NCBI RefSeq assembly: GCF_032854445.1 | Contig: NC_088300.1 | Location: 18,171,570 to 18,235,569 of the forward strand | Reading direction: 5' to 3' | From: Liolophura sinensis | Lineage: Eukaryota > Mollusca > Polyplacophora > Chitonida > Chitonidae | DNA length: 64,000 nucleotides | In this document: positions 22,301 through 36,000 of the stretch, in pieces | Layout: each line of letters opens with the position of its first letter | Numbering within the stretch: position 1 is the stretch's first letter | Notes under the pieces: generated by a model | The model's input: the letters and a program-made list of their open reading frames with translations, nothing else | Database searches by the model: none | Told to the model about the DNA's origin: nothing | Position numbers and translations under genes: made by a program

Positions 22301-25055
22301 AAAAAAGCTTCTGAGCTGAAGATTTGTTTTTCCATGCATACATTTGCAAATATGTACAGACTCATGAAATACCAACTTGATGTGAACTTTGGTCACACAT
22401 CTAGGTGGGAGCTGTATTGTTTACCACTTATGAACTATGCATAAAGATCTGGACACTCCAATATCCAATTATATAACTGGCATGGCTGTGAATTCAGAAC
22501 TTCCACAGTAATATAAATCACATTCCATACATACACAGGCACAAACCACGTACATGTACATGAAGGACTAGAGTTATTCGGACCTAATCCTATATTTTTA
22601 GCGGCATACTTGCGGCTTTCATCTAATCTGCTAATACTGTAGCTTTACAATAGATCCTAATTCAGTGAAGCTCTGCACACAAAAGTGCGTAATCACACAA
22701 CAAACATCACTAATTAACACTAACAAAGGACCTTCAACAAGGTAAAAAAACTTGGTGACAGGACCTAATTGCCTATTACATGTAACATCTGGAGCTCATC
22801 ATTCTGGCAATTTTCATTAATGACACCTGAAAATGACACGAAGTATCTCCGTAATAGACACTAATATTCCCAATTCGTCCTGCCATTTATACCCAGTCAC
22901 TTGATTTGTAAAACAGCACTCTAGGGCAGAAGTTTGAGTCCATCCAGAAGTCTCATTTCAGATCTTACTGCCAAAGTTTTCACCAAATCAACAGTAACGT
23001 GAAGCACCATTTCCCCCTGTTTAAATGATGCTTTATAAATAAGGTAAATGTCCTAAAATTATGCCCAAGACAAAGATGCACATTTTGCCTCCTTCTGAGA
23101 GCTTATTGATCTTACAAAGCTGTTTTGAGGTTTCTTTACATGATATGAGGATATACAACTACAAAATGTAAGTTTCTGCCCATAAAGTAATATACTATGA
23201 TATTTATTTGCCTCTAAAAATGCAATTTTGGGGCAAAATTTTTAGTCACTTACATGTTAAATAAGACATATAGGCAACTTCTGCAAACACCAAAAAATAC
23301 TGTAACATGTACACACAGCCATGTTGAAAATGGAATAGGATGGATCAGATTGTCTTATTGCTATTATTTTTTTTCCCCTCATACAATGTGTCACAAAGCT
23401 CTATTAACCTATGAAGGACATTTACACACAACAACTTCTGTCAACACTATATTACAGATGTATACAAAAACATTTTCTTTTTGTTCAGATTTGGATAAAT
23501 GCTCACAAGTACCCCAAGTGACCATACATTTCCTCCATGATAAACTGGCCCAATTTTTCCCAATTCTGAAAGTTTTATTGATCTTCAAAAAAGGTGTTTT
23601 GAGGTATGCTTGGAGGACGGGATGATATTCTACTGAAAAATTGTAAGTTTCAGCACCAAAAAATAATATTTTTTGGCACTTATTTGCCTCTAAAAATGCA
23701 CTTTTGTGGGCGAAATGTCAGGTCATTTACAGTATTTCATGTCATTCTATTACAATGTATTACAAAATTCTATTACGCCTATCCTCATACAAAATACGTG
23801 TCCTTATGCAATGTGTTACTTAGGAGGATGTACATTTGCGACAAAAATCTGGTCAAAATTAAATCCAATAGACTGCATATGTAGAATAGTGCACTTATCA
23901 TCTAACAGTCCATTTCACTTTAGATTCACATTCTGTAACCATAAATTTTTTTAAAACTTTGTCAAATCCCCTCTATCACTGTGCATTGGCCTCCTGTCAT
24001 GGTTGGAAAGTCAAAGATACGAAAATGATGCTCTCGTACCTAGTGTATTTGGCCCCATTGAAAAAAAAAAGTCTTTTGCTTCTTACAGAACGCGAGCACC
24101 TCTATGCCGGATCTAACTACATTTCAGATTAAATCGTACAAAAAGATCAGATCCAATCTGATCGACGTTGTTGATGCAGTACGTTACACAAGATAATTCT
24201 ATTCTGAATGATACTAGCAATGTGTTTTGACAGAAATAAACTATAATTTTGAACAGGTTTAAGAGTGTTTACCTAGCTGAAAGGTATTACATAAATAGTG
24301 TCAAGGTATACTTAGTTCTGAAACTTGTACAAACTAAATCACTTATAAAATTCTGACGAACACTTGACATTTTCTGTAGTTTAAAAATGACGAGATGATT
24401 AGCTAGTATCATTAACCTTATCTTATCTCCGAAAATAATTTGAATAAGGTAAGACTTCGTCGGTTTACCTGTTCGTTATAGTCTGTTATCACGTGGAAAT
24501 TTAATTCTACTGAAGTTTCTTTATTATAACTACTGCGTATACATGTCACAAATATGTGATAGTATGGAAATTGCACCCGTTGTTGTTGTTACCACCCCGG
24601 TGTGCGATCTGTGAGACAATGACCCTAACTGTCAAAACCGGGCATGTGTGTGAGTGTGTAAGTTACACTTTTTACAACATACTTAGCGTATTCAAAGGAA
24701 GAACTGAAATCAATTAAAAGTCAGGTACTTTACATAATATTTAACATTTTCAATTTATAAACTGGTAGTGCTACCTTTCAAAGAAGCAGTTTAGCAGTTC
24801 AACAACACTCACCACGCAATCGTAAAGTCGTCTCAACTCGTCGTACACCCAATCTTCGATAGCTAAACGTTTTCGTATCAACGCCATTTGGTGCATGCCG
24901 TATTTGGCCGTAAGATACCGTCTCTTTTGGATTTTGTTGGCCTCTCTTTCCGGAAAGTGGACATGGTTGCCGCCGGGAGGTGATCGTCCCTCGATCGACT
25001 GTGACAAGGCTGGTTTCTGATTCATGTTTGGACTGTGGCACTCAGGTGCCGCCAT
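16306..25055 (-). CDS. PPP1R14: PPP1R14-family protein phosphatase 1 inhibitor (CPI-17/PHI-1-like), 4 exons, 137 aa
   Basis: Proteins of this family bind and inhibit the PP1 catalytic subunit, often on myosin phosphatase, when a conserved Thr is phosphorylated by PKC or ROCK; they act in the cytoplasm. Four coding exons join in phase 0 (25055-24813, 20301-20215, 17245-17204, 16347-16306), giving 137 residues against about 145 for vertebrate members. The inhibitory segment is VHFPERE...KRRYLTAKY at residues 32-52. Thr49 aligns with Thr38 of CPI-17. It is followed by RKRLAIEDWVYDELRRLYDC, which matches the family's RKRL..E.WI...L..LYDC. Exon 2 gives the acidic DLEEVLNLEDD helix. Exons 3 and 4 give the C-terminal helices, ending KFTEEVLIKARTL. 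The start is the only in-frame ATG, in a CpG-richer region; the open frame continues upstream without another ATG. The paralogue within the family (A, B, C or D) cannot be fixed here. Confidence 0.9.
16500..16645 (+). repeat. Dispersed repeat family C, copy 1
   Basis: This stretch, from near ttctgagagttccattgacc to gacactttttttgcatct, is similar along its length to 23,080-23,260 and 23,555-23,735. Shared blocks include gttttgaggt, a GATGATAT-like segment, tgtaagttyc and a run ending in TTTGCCTCTAAAAATGCA in the other copies. Function unknown. Confidence 0.6.
17204..17245 (-). CDS. PPP1R14: PPP1R14-like exon 3 (42-base micro-exon)
   Basis: 14 codons, ATLADAKQPKEEIE, phase 0 at both ends, between acceptor ggttacag and donor GTGAGT. 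It corresponds to the family's LLVDCYKPTEAFI helix; KQPKEE replaces YKPTEA. Confidence 0.8.
17309..17450. mobile_element. MITE-like fragment with TTCTTCAACCTTT end
   Basis: The left end tactgtaattcttcaaccttt matches the ends of the small inverted-repeat elements at 18,138-18,352 and 19,052-19,262. The right end is not clear, so this may be truncated. It lies within intron 2 of the PPP1R14-like gene, 60 bases from exon 3. Confidence 0.4.
17555..17755 (-). mobile_element. SINE family B, degenerate copy
   Basis: On the plus strand it begins with ATTTATTCACTTATTCAATTGGTGTTTTACGCC-type sequence (the element's 3' tail) and runs to a decayed tRNA-like head near 17,750 (ggaagccagcatgagctgg, then gtgagaggttcctggg). 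A 7-bp direct repeat actttaa at 17,548-17,554 and 17,757-17,763 may be the target-site duplication. In intron 2 of the PPP1R14-like gene. Confidence 0.7.
18138..18352. mobile_element. MITE-like element, TTCTTCAACC terminal inverted repeats
   Basis: The left end ctaattcctcaacctttttgc and the right end gttgaagaattatagta are inverted copies of each other; the element is about 215 bp with an AT-rich, non-coding interior. Related elements lie at 19,052-19,262 and about 51,208-51,420. Confidence 0.6.
19052..19262. mobile_element. MITE-like element, TTCTTCAACC terminal inverted repeats
   Basis: The left end ctacctaattcttcaaccctttcaac pairs with the inverted right end ggttgaaaaggttgaagatttacagtag. 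Internally it shares catctttaatgacac and atttttagcatcattt with the copy near 51.3 kb, confirming one family. Non-coding; in intron 2 of the PPP1R14-like gene. Confidence 0.7.
20215..20301 (-). CDS. PPP1R14: PPP1R14-like exon 2
   Basis: 87 bases, phase 0 at both ends, between acceptor gtgtttcag and donor GTAAGT. It codes 29 residues, including FDLEEVLNLEDDSQI, which corresponds to the family's IDVDELLDMESDD stretch. Confidence 0.9.
23080..23260 (+). repeat. Dispersed repeat family C, copy 2
   Basis: Similar to the copy starting about 475 bases further on (23,555). Shared blocks include attgatctt, gttttgaggt, tgtaagtttc and a stretch containing TTTGCCTCTAAAAATGCA. The flanks are also partly alike, so a local duplication of several hundred bases is likely. 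Confidence 0.65.
23555..23735 (+). repeat. Dispersed repeat family C, copy 3
   Basis: The best-preserved of the three copies. It shares ggatgatat with copy 1 and the CTCTAAAAATGCA block with copy 2. No coding potential seen. Confidence 0.65.
24813..25055 (-). CDS. PPP1R14: PPP1R14-like exon 1
   Basis: Codes residues 1-81, from ATG (MAAPEC) to LYDCV, and ends at a strong donor GTG|GTGAGT in phase 0. It holds the N-terminal tail, the regulatory Thr49 and most of the PP1-inhibiting core. Confidence 0.9.
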
Positions 25056-25320
25056 TACCGCCTCGTCTCTGTCCCGACTCGTAGCTGAGAACTTCACTCC
25101 CTTGTTCAGCTTCTGCAATGTCGATAACACACAAGTTTTACACAAAACTGTTTCTACTTCAGCCAACCGCAAACACGTAGATGCTTAGCAAATTATCTTC
25201 CCTTGTCTCTCGCTCTCACTACGACTTGACACAAGCACAAGATTCTAGCAACACTGTCTTCTGCAAGATTCCCAAACGGGACTACGTTTTTCCCACGTTA
25301 CTTCCGCAAGGCGCACGAAC
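25056..25320 (-). promoter_or_regulatory. Presumed promoter / 5' region of the PPP1R14-like gene
   Basis: The 265 bases upstream of the ATG are less AT-rich than the flanks. They hold an ETS-type core (acttccg, 25,300-25,306) and several CpGs. No TATA box is obvious. Inferred from position and composition only. Confidence 0.3.
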
Positions 25321-28754
<3,434 letters not shown>

Positions 28755-28938
28755 TTTATTTATTTATTTGATTGGTGTTTTACGCTGTACTCAAGAATAT
28801 TTCACGTATACGATGGCGGTCTGCATTATGGTGGGTGGAAACCGGGTAGAGCCCGGTTGAAACCCACGACCATCCGCATATTGCTGACAGACCTTCCCAC
28901 TTACGGTCGGAGAGGAAGCCAGCATGAGCTGGACTTGT
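28755..28938 (-). mobile_element. SINE family B, 5'-truncated, with target-site duplication
   Basis: The plus strand starts with ATTTATTTATTTATTTGATTGG, the inverted 3' tail, and ends in ggaagccagcatgagctggacttg, with no tRNA-like head. The near-identical repeats ccattttagctga (28,742-28,754) and ccatttttagctga (28,939-28,952) flank it. Confidence 0.8.
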
Positions 28939-29147
28939 CCATTTTTAGCTGAGCAGACACCAGTTGTATAGAGCAGTAAAGTATGAATCGGTCCGTAATT
29001 AGCTTTCCCCTGGTGATGGCTCGCAGCATATGGGCTGGACAAAGGTTTTATGAGAAAAGAGTCAATTTACGCACAACTGTGTAGCTTATTCGACAAACAA
29101 TTACAGGTGTTAGCTCTGAAGGTAATCTGGCTTCATAGGCTAACATA

Positions 29148-29263
29148 GTCCATCTAGATAGACTCCGTGTGCTGTTTTAAAAATTCTGACATTCATCAGT
29201 GTTACCATGATTGTTTTGAATGTCAGAATTTTAAAATAGCACACTGAGTCCATCTAGATGGAC
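29148..29263. repeat. Near-perfect inverted repeat, 48-bp arms and 21-base loop
   Basis: The left arm (29,148-29,195) starts gtccatctagatagactc and ends ttctgacattca. The right arm (29,217-29,263) is its inverse with about four mismatches and one single-base gap. It may be a very short MITE or a hairpin RNA source. It lies about 460 bases upstream of the MANSC gene start. Confidence 0.85.
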
Positions 29264-29298
29264 CTGGGATTAAGATAGACGTCGCTTAATCCCAGGTT
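29262..29298. repeat. Perfect 13-bp inverted repeat directly next to the larger hairpin
   Basis: acctgggattaag is followed ten bases later by cttaatcccaggt. It joins the right end of the 48-bp hairpin, so the two may be parts of one element. Confidence 0.8.
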
Positions 29299-29583
29299 GG
29301 ACTAAGGCAAACGCTGTATGAATACAGTAGGTCTATATGGCTGTACCGGCATATCGATTTTCATACATTGGCATTTCATCTTTTAACAGACTCAACAAAT
29401 CCCAGTATATTCAGTAGTCTGTTTTCTTCTGATGTTTAATGTGACGCGAATAAACGGTGTTTTATCCATTCGTTCCTCCTCTCAATACCGGTATGTGTTC
29501 TACCTATGGATCTCAGTGAAACGGATAAAGGAATCAAGGGAGATAACCTCGTAAGACAAAAGTACGCGTCATTTAGTTGCCAA

Positions 29584-29594
29584 TGCGCATGCGT
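29584..29594. promoter_or_regulatory. NRF1-like palindromic site upstream of the MANSC gene
   Basis: tgcgcatgcgt matches the NRF1 consensus (YGCGCAYGCGCR) except at the last positions. It sits 134 bases before the ATG in a CpG-richer stretch (29,560-29,700) that is probably the core promoter. Function is inferred from the motif alone. Confidence 0.4.
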
Positions 29595-29727
29595 CAGTGG
29601 CATCGGAACCGAAGCCATATTTCGATACTCGCGAAGTAAACAGTGGAAATAGCGGGTAGAAAATGCGTTGATTTTCATTTGATCGGGCTCTATAAATTGC
29701 CGTAGTAGTTTAAAATCAAAATTAAGT

Positions 29728-30020
29728 ATGAAACTGCTTTTGATATGCGTCGTTTATTTCTTGAAAGGGGTAGCTTTTGCCTCGAAAACCTACCCGGTAT
29801 CGGAAGGTTTGTCTGACAGTGGGCAGCAAACATCAACAAGCTTTGGATGTGGATGGATGGTGTTCTCACAGAACAAACTTACAGTGTGATCATCAAAACA
29901 AATGAATCCATAGCAGACAAAGCTGTATTTCTCGATTTCCTAACAGGAAAGACGAAAGAAGATTGCCTGCAGAGTTGCTGTTCTCTATCTGACTGCAATT
30001 TGGCAGTTTATGAAAATAAG
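29728..30020 (+). CDS. MANSC gene exon 1 (signal peptide and first half of MANSC), with frameshift
   Basis: The ATG at 29,728 opens a signal peptide with a hydrophobic core LLLICVVYFL and runs through SFGCGW before stopping at about 29,884. The MANSC frame runs through TYSVIIK and ends ...YENK at donor AAG|GTGATC, phase 0. The two frames differ by one base at or near ggatggatgg (29,851-29,860). Adding one GGAT unit, or one base, would join them, with the Cys of FGC falling where the first MANSC cysteine is expected. Confidence 0.75.
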
Positions 30021-33000
30021 GTGATCACCTTTTTCTTGTTTTAAATTGTAATTTTAGTTTTACAAAATTTCAAAGCCATAAACTGTTGTTTAATAGCATG
30101 GTTAATGTATTCACTGAGTACTGCTTTATTTTGTATAGCCACTAGGTCAAAAGCTGTGTCATTAAGCATATTCCCTCATAATTTACAGCAGAGTGATAAA
30201 AAGTAAGAAGTTTTATACAATGAAATACAAGCAAAAAAGTGAGATGTGGTTCTAGTTTCCACGGTGACCAGGGCCGAGTTGTTCAAAAGTGTATACGCAG
30301 TTAAGACCGGTATTGACTTTAGTCTGGACTTAAGTCAATTTGTTTTATATTAGGGAAGGACTTGTATTAAGGTTTAAGCCTAACTTAATTTTTTTTTATT
30401 GTGAGAAAGGAAGCGTCCTACTTCATATGGGAAAAATTTTTCAAAAATTGCTCATCTAATGGTGCTCTGCGACAGTATCAGAACCATGAGAGATAAAAAG
30501 AAAGCTGGAACAAAATCTGTGGAATACTTTAGTAGAAATATAGGAAGTAAAATATTTTATAGGCCTACTGTATAGTGTAGGCGTGTAATGTTGACGTTCT
30601 TTTGAAACTGTAAATTTACTTTGACACTGCCCACATTGAAGTTTGCAGAGCATTTAATAGCAATACCTGCTTTATGTTTTTTTTTTAACTGAAATAGGGC
30701 TTGTTTCTTTTGTTTGGATAACTTTGCTTCTAGAAAAGAACTCTTTTTCTCGTTTGTCACAACTTCTTGGGGTCCTCGCTTACTGGTACAGAGAAATTAG
30801 TCTGGTTCCCTGCCGTTAGCTGCATACCTTGAATCTGAAGCGATTAATGCCATCTGACGTCAGGGAGAGGGAACCACCCAGACTGATTTATTTACTTATT
30901 TGATTGGTGTTTTACGCCGTGTTCAAGAATATTTCACTTATACAACTGCAACCAGCATTATGGTTGGTGGAAACCGGGCAGAGCCGGGGGAAACCCACGA
31001 CCATCCGCAGGTTGCTGGTAGATCTTCCCACATACAGCCGGAGACCACCCAGACTGAGAAATGTGCCGAAAGCAGAGTTGCGAACATCTGCACAGGCCAC
31101 TTTTTGGCAATGTTTACGACAATTACAATCACTTGCGGCAATGTGATCACTTTACAGACACGGTGATCATTTAAAGCTGCCAAATGGCATGATGTATAGC
31201 TAATCTACTGCATAGGGACTCTTTATTTCGTTTTTATAATTTGTTCCACTGCCTGCACCAATTTTCCAAAATATTCAGATGAGAGACAAGGGATGCAGTG
31301 TTATGGGCCTTACGGGATATAATTTCAGTTTCAGTATGTCTCTGTTGTCTGCTGTAATCTTGTCTTAGTTCATCTCTAAAACTAATGTGCCAGTCCACCT
31401 ATTTGTCTTGAAGCCTTATTGACATGGGTCTTCAACTGTTTGTCTGCAGTTGTGGGTTGAATTTGATCAAAAGTAGTTAAAAATATTTCCCTTTTTTCAG
31501 TATGTTCATGTTTGTGGGTCTGGTAATTTTAGTTAGAGTTTTGTTCAATAGCCTTGTTAGATTGGAAACCCAATTGATGTGTTCTCCATGTGTTTAGTAC
31601 AGGACAAAGCTGAAGTGTGAACAGCAATGCTGGGGAAAAAAAAAAGACCACGTTTACATTTTTCAAAACTGAAAAACTTCTATCGCTGAAAGTGCTCAAC
31701 AGGAATGCGTGAAAGTGGGGTATGTTGTAGACCTTGAGATGAAGGAAGTGAAAATTTGGGTGACCTGGCGGCCATTTTAGGTTGAAGTCAAAACATTTGA
31801 GAGTCACTTTCTACAGAACCCCATGTCGGATCAACTTGAAATTTAATACACGTAGCAAGCGTTCCCTGGGCGCTATCATTTAAAGCTCATTTGAATTTAA
31901 AGATTCTAAACATGGTACTGGTCATAGTTTGACATCCTGATCATGCAACCGTACTTATTTTTTTCCTGCAGTGTATACTTTTGTCACAAATTGCAATCAA
32001 ATTGGGAAAAAAACACAATTTCCCCCATATTCGCAAGTCATGTGACAGAAAACTGAAAATTGGTGTGCAGAAAGGCCTATCTATGTACTGTATGTATGCT
32101 GAAAATCATTTAGCTGTGTTAAAAAGCACAGGAAATGCATGCCTGGATATTCTGTAATTCCGATGGGTCGGAAGATGGGGTCACGTAACCATCCTTTCGT
32201 GTCTAGAACAAAATGGCTGCCTTTTTGGGGGAAAAGATCGCTTTTTGCCACTTGGCCGGCGACCATTATTGCCTAGTTGTACAAAATAACGTCAAGAAAG
32301 TTCTGCAGAAATACTCAGACTATCTGGAAATCTGAAAATTATACAAATCCAACGGATAGAAGATTGCTGACAGTGATTCAAAAATAGGCATTTTCTTATG
32401 CAATAACATTGGGAGGGCCTTTTTCTTCACCCACGCTGTTTGTTACTAAGGAGATCACTTGGTCTCTAGCTTCCGATCAGTCTTACAGAATATTGTCCAT
32501 GGGCTGATTTTACTACATTTGGCACGCTTACATGTACATGCTATATAGTGTTACAAGTACTAGCAATGTATTGATCGCTAGGAAGAATTTACTCTTTCTA
32601 ATTAAGTTGGTTATATACCAATGCATGGACACAATTCAGTTAACCTGAAGTAACGCCACATAGACCAGAAATACCGGCTTGAACACCGGCATCACTGCTT
32701 TAGCAGCTGTATTTTGCATTAATAATATAAAAGTTGGTGCATAACTGGAAGATGTACCATTATGTCATGCACCAACTTACTTATTATTTCCAAGTGTGGT
32801 AGAGTGACTTTGACTGTACTTTGACATCAGAATCATATTGGGGTCAGATCAGAGTTCCAGACTCAAATGCTTAGAACATAGGATCAGGTGCAACCAAAAC
32901 TGTAGCACAGGTAAACTTAATCTTAATTTTCAGCAATAATACTTATGTTAAAGTAAAGTATTTAAAGGTAGAGAAAACATAAAAATGACATGAAGTTCAG

Positions 33001-36000
33001 ATGAAAGATTGCGAAAAGTTATTCTTAAATGTGGCCTTCAATATTTTTTTCGAGAAAGTTTCCTCAAAGAGAAAAAGACACTTGAAAATAATTTTTGTAT
33101 GGTGGGTATTTGGGACCACCTTTTGGTTTTATAGTCTTTGTTTAATAATGTCATAAATGAGCATGTAACAGAGGTTTAATAAATAATTTTGCACTAGAAT
33201 TTTTTCTCTTCAGTTAACAAATGAATTAAACCTCAATTTGGATCATATTTATAATTTTAATATGTTCATAAATATTAACATAATTTAGGTTAAATGCATA
33301 TGTTTCGATATAAACAACAAATTTACATTCAAATAAGTTAATTAGACAAGCATCACATCCTTATTTAGAACATTATTATGCAACAACGATAAATACCAAA
33401 AGTTGGTCCCAAATACCCACCATACAAAAATATTTTCAAATACCCTTTTCTCTTGAAAAAGAAATCTAAAAAAATATATTAAAAATCATATTTGCAAATA
33501 AGTTTTGATGCTCTTTCATCTAATTTTGGCATCATTTTTATGTTTTCTTCTCCTTTAACATTAGTATTAATGGAGAAAGTTAGGTTTACCAGACTTTGCT
33601 CCTTTGACAGCAAGAACAAAATTATGATTTTTAAGTACACATATGTATGTATGCGTTCATTGGTTTGCTGGCCATACTAGAAAACTAGGGTCCATACCTC
33701 ATTAACTTGTCTTCATTATCAGATTCTGTTTTTGCTCTAGCATGTACATGTGTGTGCAGGAATGTGCTGTAATGAAGTAGAAATGTCACCTTGTTTAATA
33801 ACGCCTGAAGATTTCTCCATGTTAACCTAGTGGTAATGGCTCTTCGTGGAGGTCTAGAGAATTAGTTGTGGAATTTTTCCACAATTTAATGTGGAAAATT
33901 TGAGACCACTCTACAGATGCATGTAGTATACTGTGCTGTTTTGTACTGTCACACCACAGGATTGTTGGCTGTAATGAGATTTCATTTTTATAATGACTAC
34001 AGCTTGAAGACAATCTAATGTTCTCAGCCTCTCATGCCTTTTGTAGAGTGAAGCAGCTTGTAACAATTTAAACCTGTAGCTTCTGCATTGATTTTGGCGC
34101 AGGTAAATTTTATGCGCAAATGGCACTGTTTTCCGCTCGTTTTCAAGCACCGACATTGACAGATTGACGTGCGACTTACATACACTGAAAATTCATGTGA
34201 AAAAAGTTGGCCAATGGAATTTGAGTGTCTTAATTTATCCAGACATTTAGCAGCACTCAATAACAGTGAACGAGCATACCCATCAGCATCGAATAACCGC
34301 TAAAGCAATGTCGAAATAAATGTTACAAGTGATGTCTTAAAAAGTACTGCATGGATGAAGTTTAGGTTTTGCACATATATATGTGTAAAGCATGATAACA
34401 TGAGAGGGATGTTCGATTGTTACTTGGCATTATTTACAAAATTTCTGACTTCACGTCCCTGTACTAGAATCCATGTTTAGGTAAATGTACTTCGTCTATT
34501 GCACTGAAGATATGCATTGATGTGTAGTATAGCTTAGGAGTGAGGTGACAATTTTGCTTATACTAAGGTGCATGGACTGCATCTCCTAATGTTTAGATTT
34601 TTTCTTTGTGATACATTTTGCTTGCCAGTTGATTCATTCACTTTATAGGGTGACTAAAGAGTTTTTTGAGAAATATAATAAAAGTTATCAGTTGATAAAT
34701 TTTGAAAAACAACCTAGACACTTTGTTTTGAAACATGCAGTATGATAATGTACATGCAGTGGCTTAATTAGAAAAAAAATTCTTCACTGAGATTAACAAA
34801 ATTAGTGTACAGGTGAACTTAGACTTCACAGGCTGAAAGGTGGGCGCATATGAGTCTTAATTTTGAATTCTCACTTAGATATGTATGTGTTCTTATGTAC
34901 TTTCTCATCTTGAGATAAGTTGTAAGGCAACAGGTTTGAGTTTCGGACTGTGATAACAAAAAATAAAAGACCATAGTATGCTACATGCTTGCCGTCAACA
35001 TAAGTTGCCACTCACAAGCTTTCCTGAACGATGCATATATATACATAGCAAAGTACTGTGTACAAATGACTGATATTATGAGAACAGGGGTTACAACTCA
35101 CCAACTTTCCTGAACGATGCATGACTTCTGTGTAAGTGTCTAGTTCATCACATTTCTATCTTGCTGTCAAACACTTATGCACTGCCTAAAATGTACTCTT
35201 TGCATTACTACTCTGCCAAATAAAAAAGAAAAAAAGACATGACATGTTTTAAGTCTAAGTAGACAGGTTAGTACCACACAAACACTTGTAACTGTTCACC
35301 TGTGCAGGTTAATATCAGTATAGGTGATAGCTAATCTACACATGTATACCCTCTAGACAGGTAGATTGTGTCATATCATAAAGATGTAGGTAATACAACT
35401 TTATCCATGCTCCAGATCTCCCTAGATTTGCAGCTGGTTGATAAAACTGGTTTGGCAATTAAGTCACAGCTTACGCTAACATGTAGCCATTTTTTTACGT
35501 CATATTTATAGATTAAGGTATTTATATATGTGTACATAGATTGTGAAATGGCACAGATGCTGCACTGAAATAAGTGGCAGGATGATTACATTCTGCTGTA
35601 ACTGTATTTGAAGGGTTGCATCTTGCAGGTAGTGTGTATAAGTACATGTACCAGTACAACCACATACCCATACTATAGTATATATTTGGAAAGAATTAAC
35701 ATGTTTCTTTTTTCGTTGTGTCCTGTATCTAAAGATTTTTTAAAGACCACACATATATTTTATGGGTCTGTATTTCTACAGGCTCCTGACATGATGAATA
35801 ATGAACTTGGCTTGCAGAGTTATAAATTGCTGTCATGTCTTCATTTTGCAGTGATATTTATTTTACTTCTTTCTTATTTTACATGTTATTTTTTTATCTT
35901 TTGAAGGATGACAGGAATTGTTACCTGTTTAATTGTGGTACGGGTGAGAAATCCAGGTGTCATTTTGCGCGTCATGAAGGTTACATGATAATGACGCTCA

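Larger units (their letters stand above)
20302..24812 (-). other. Intron 1 of the PPP1R14-like gene
   Basis: A 4.5-kb intron. Apart from the two repeat-family copies near 23.1 and 23.6 kb, I see only AT-rich non-coding sequence with short open frames that have no homology I can name. Confidence 0.6.

Noticed and set aside
30855..30862. Perfect CRE palindrome TGACGTCA
   Set aside because: It lies in intron 1 more than a kilobase from the presumed promoter, with no companion sites. One 8-base match is expected by chance at about this scale.
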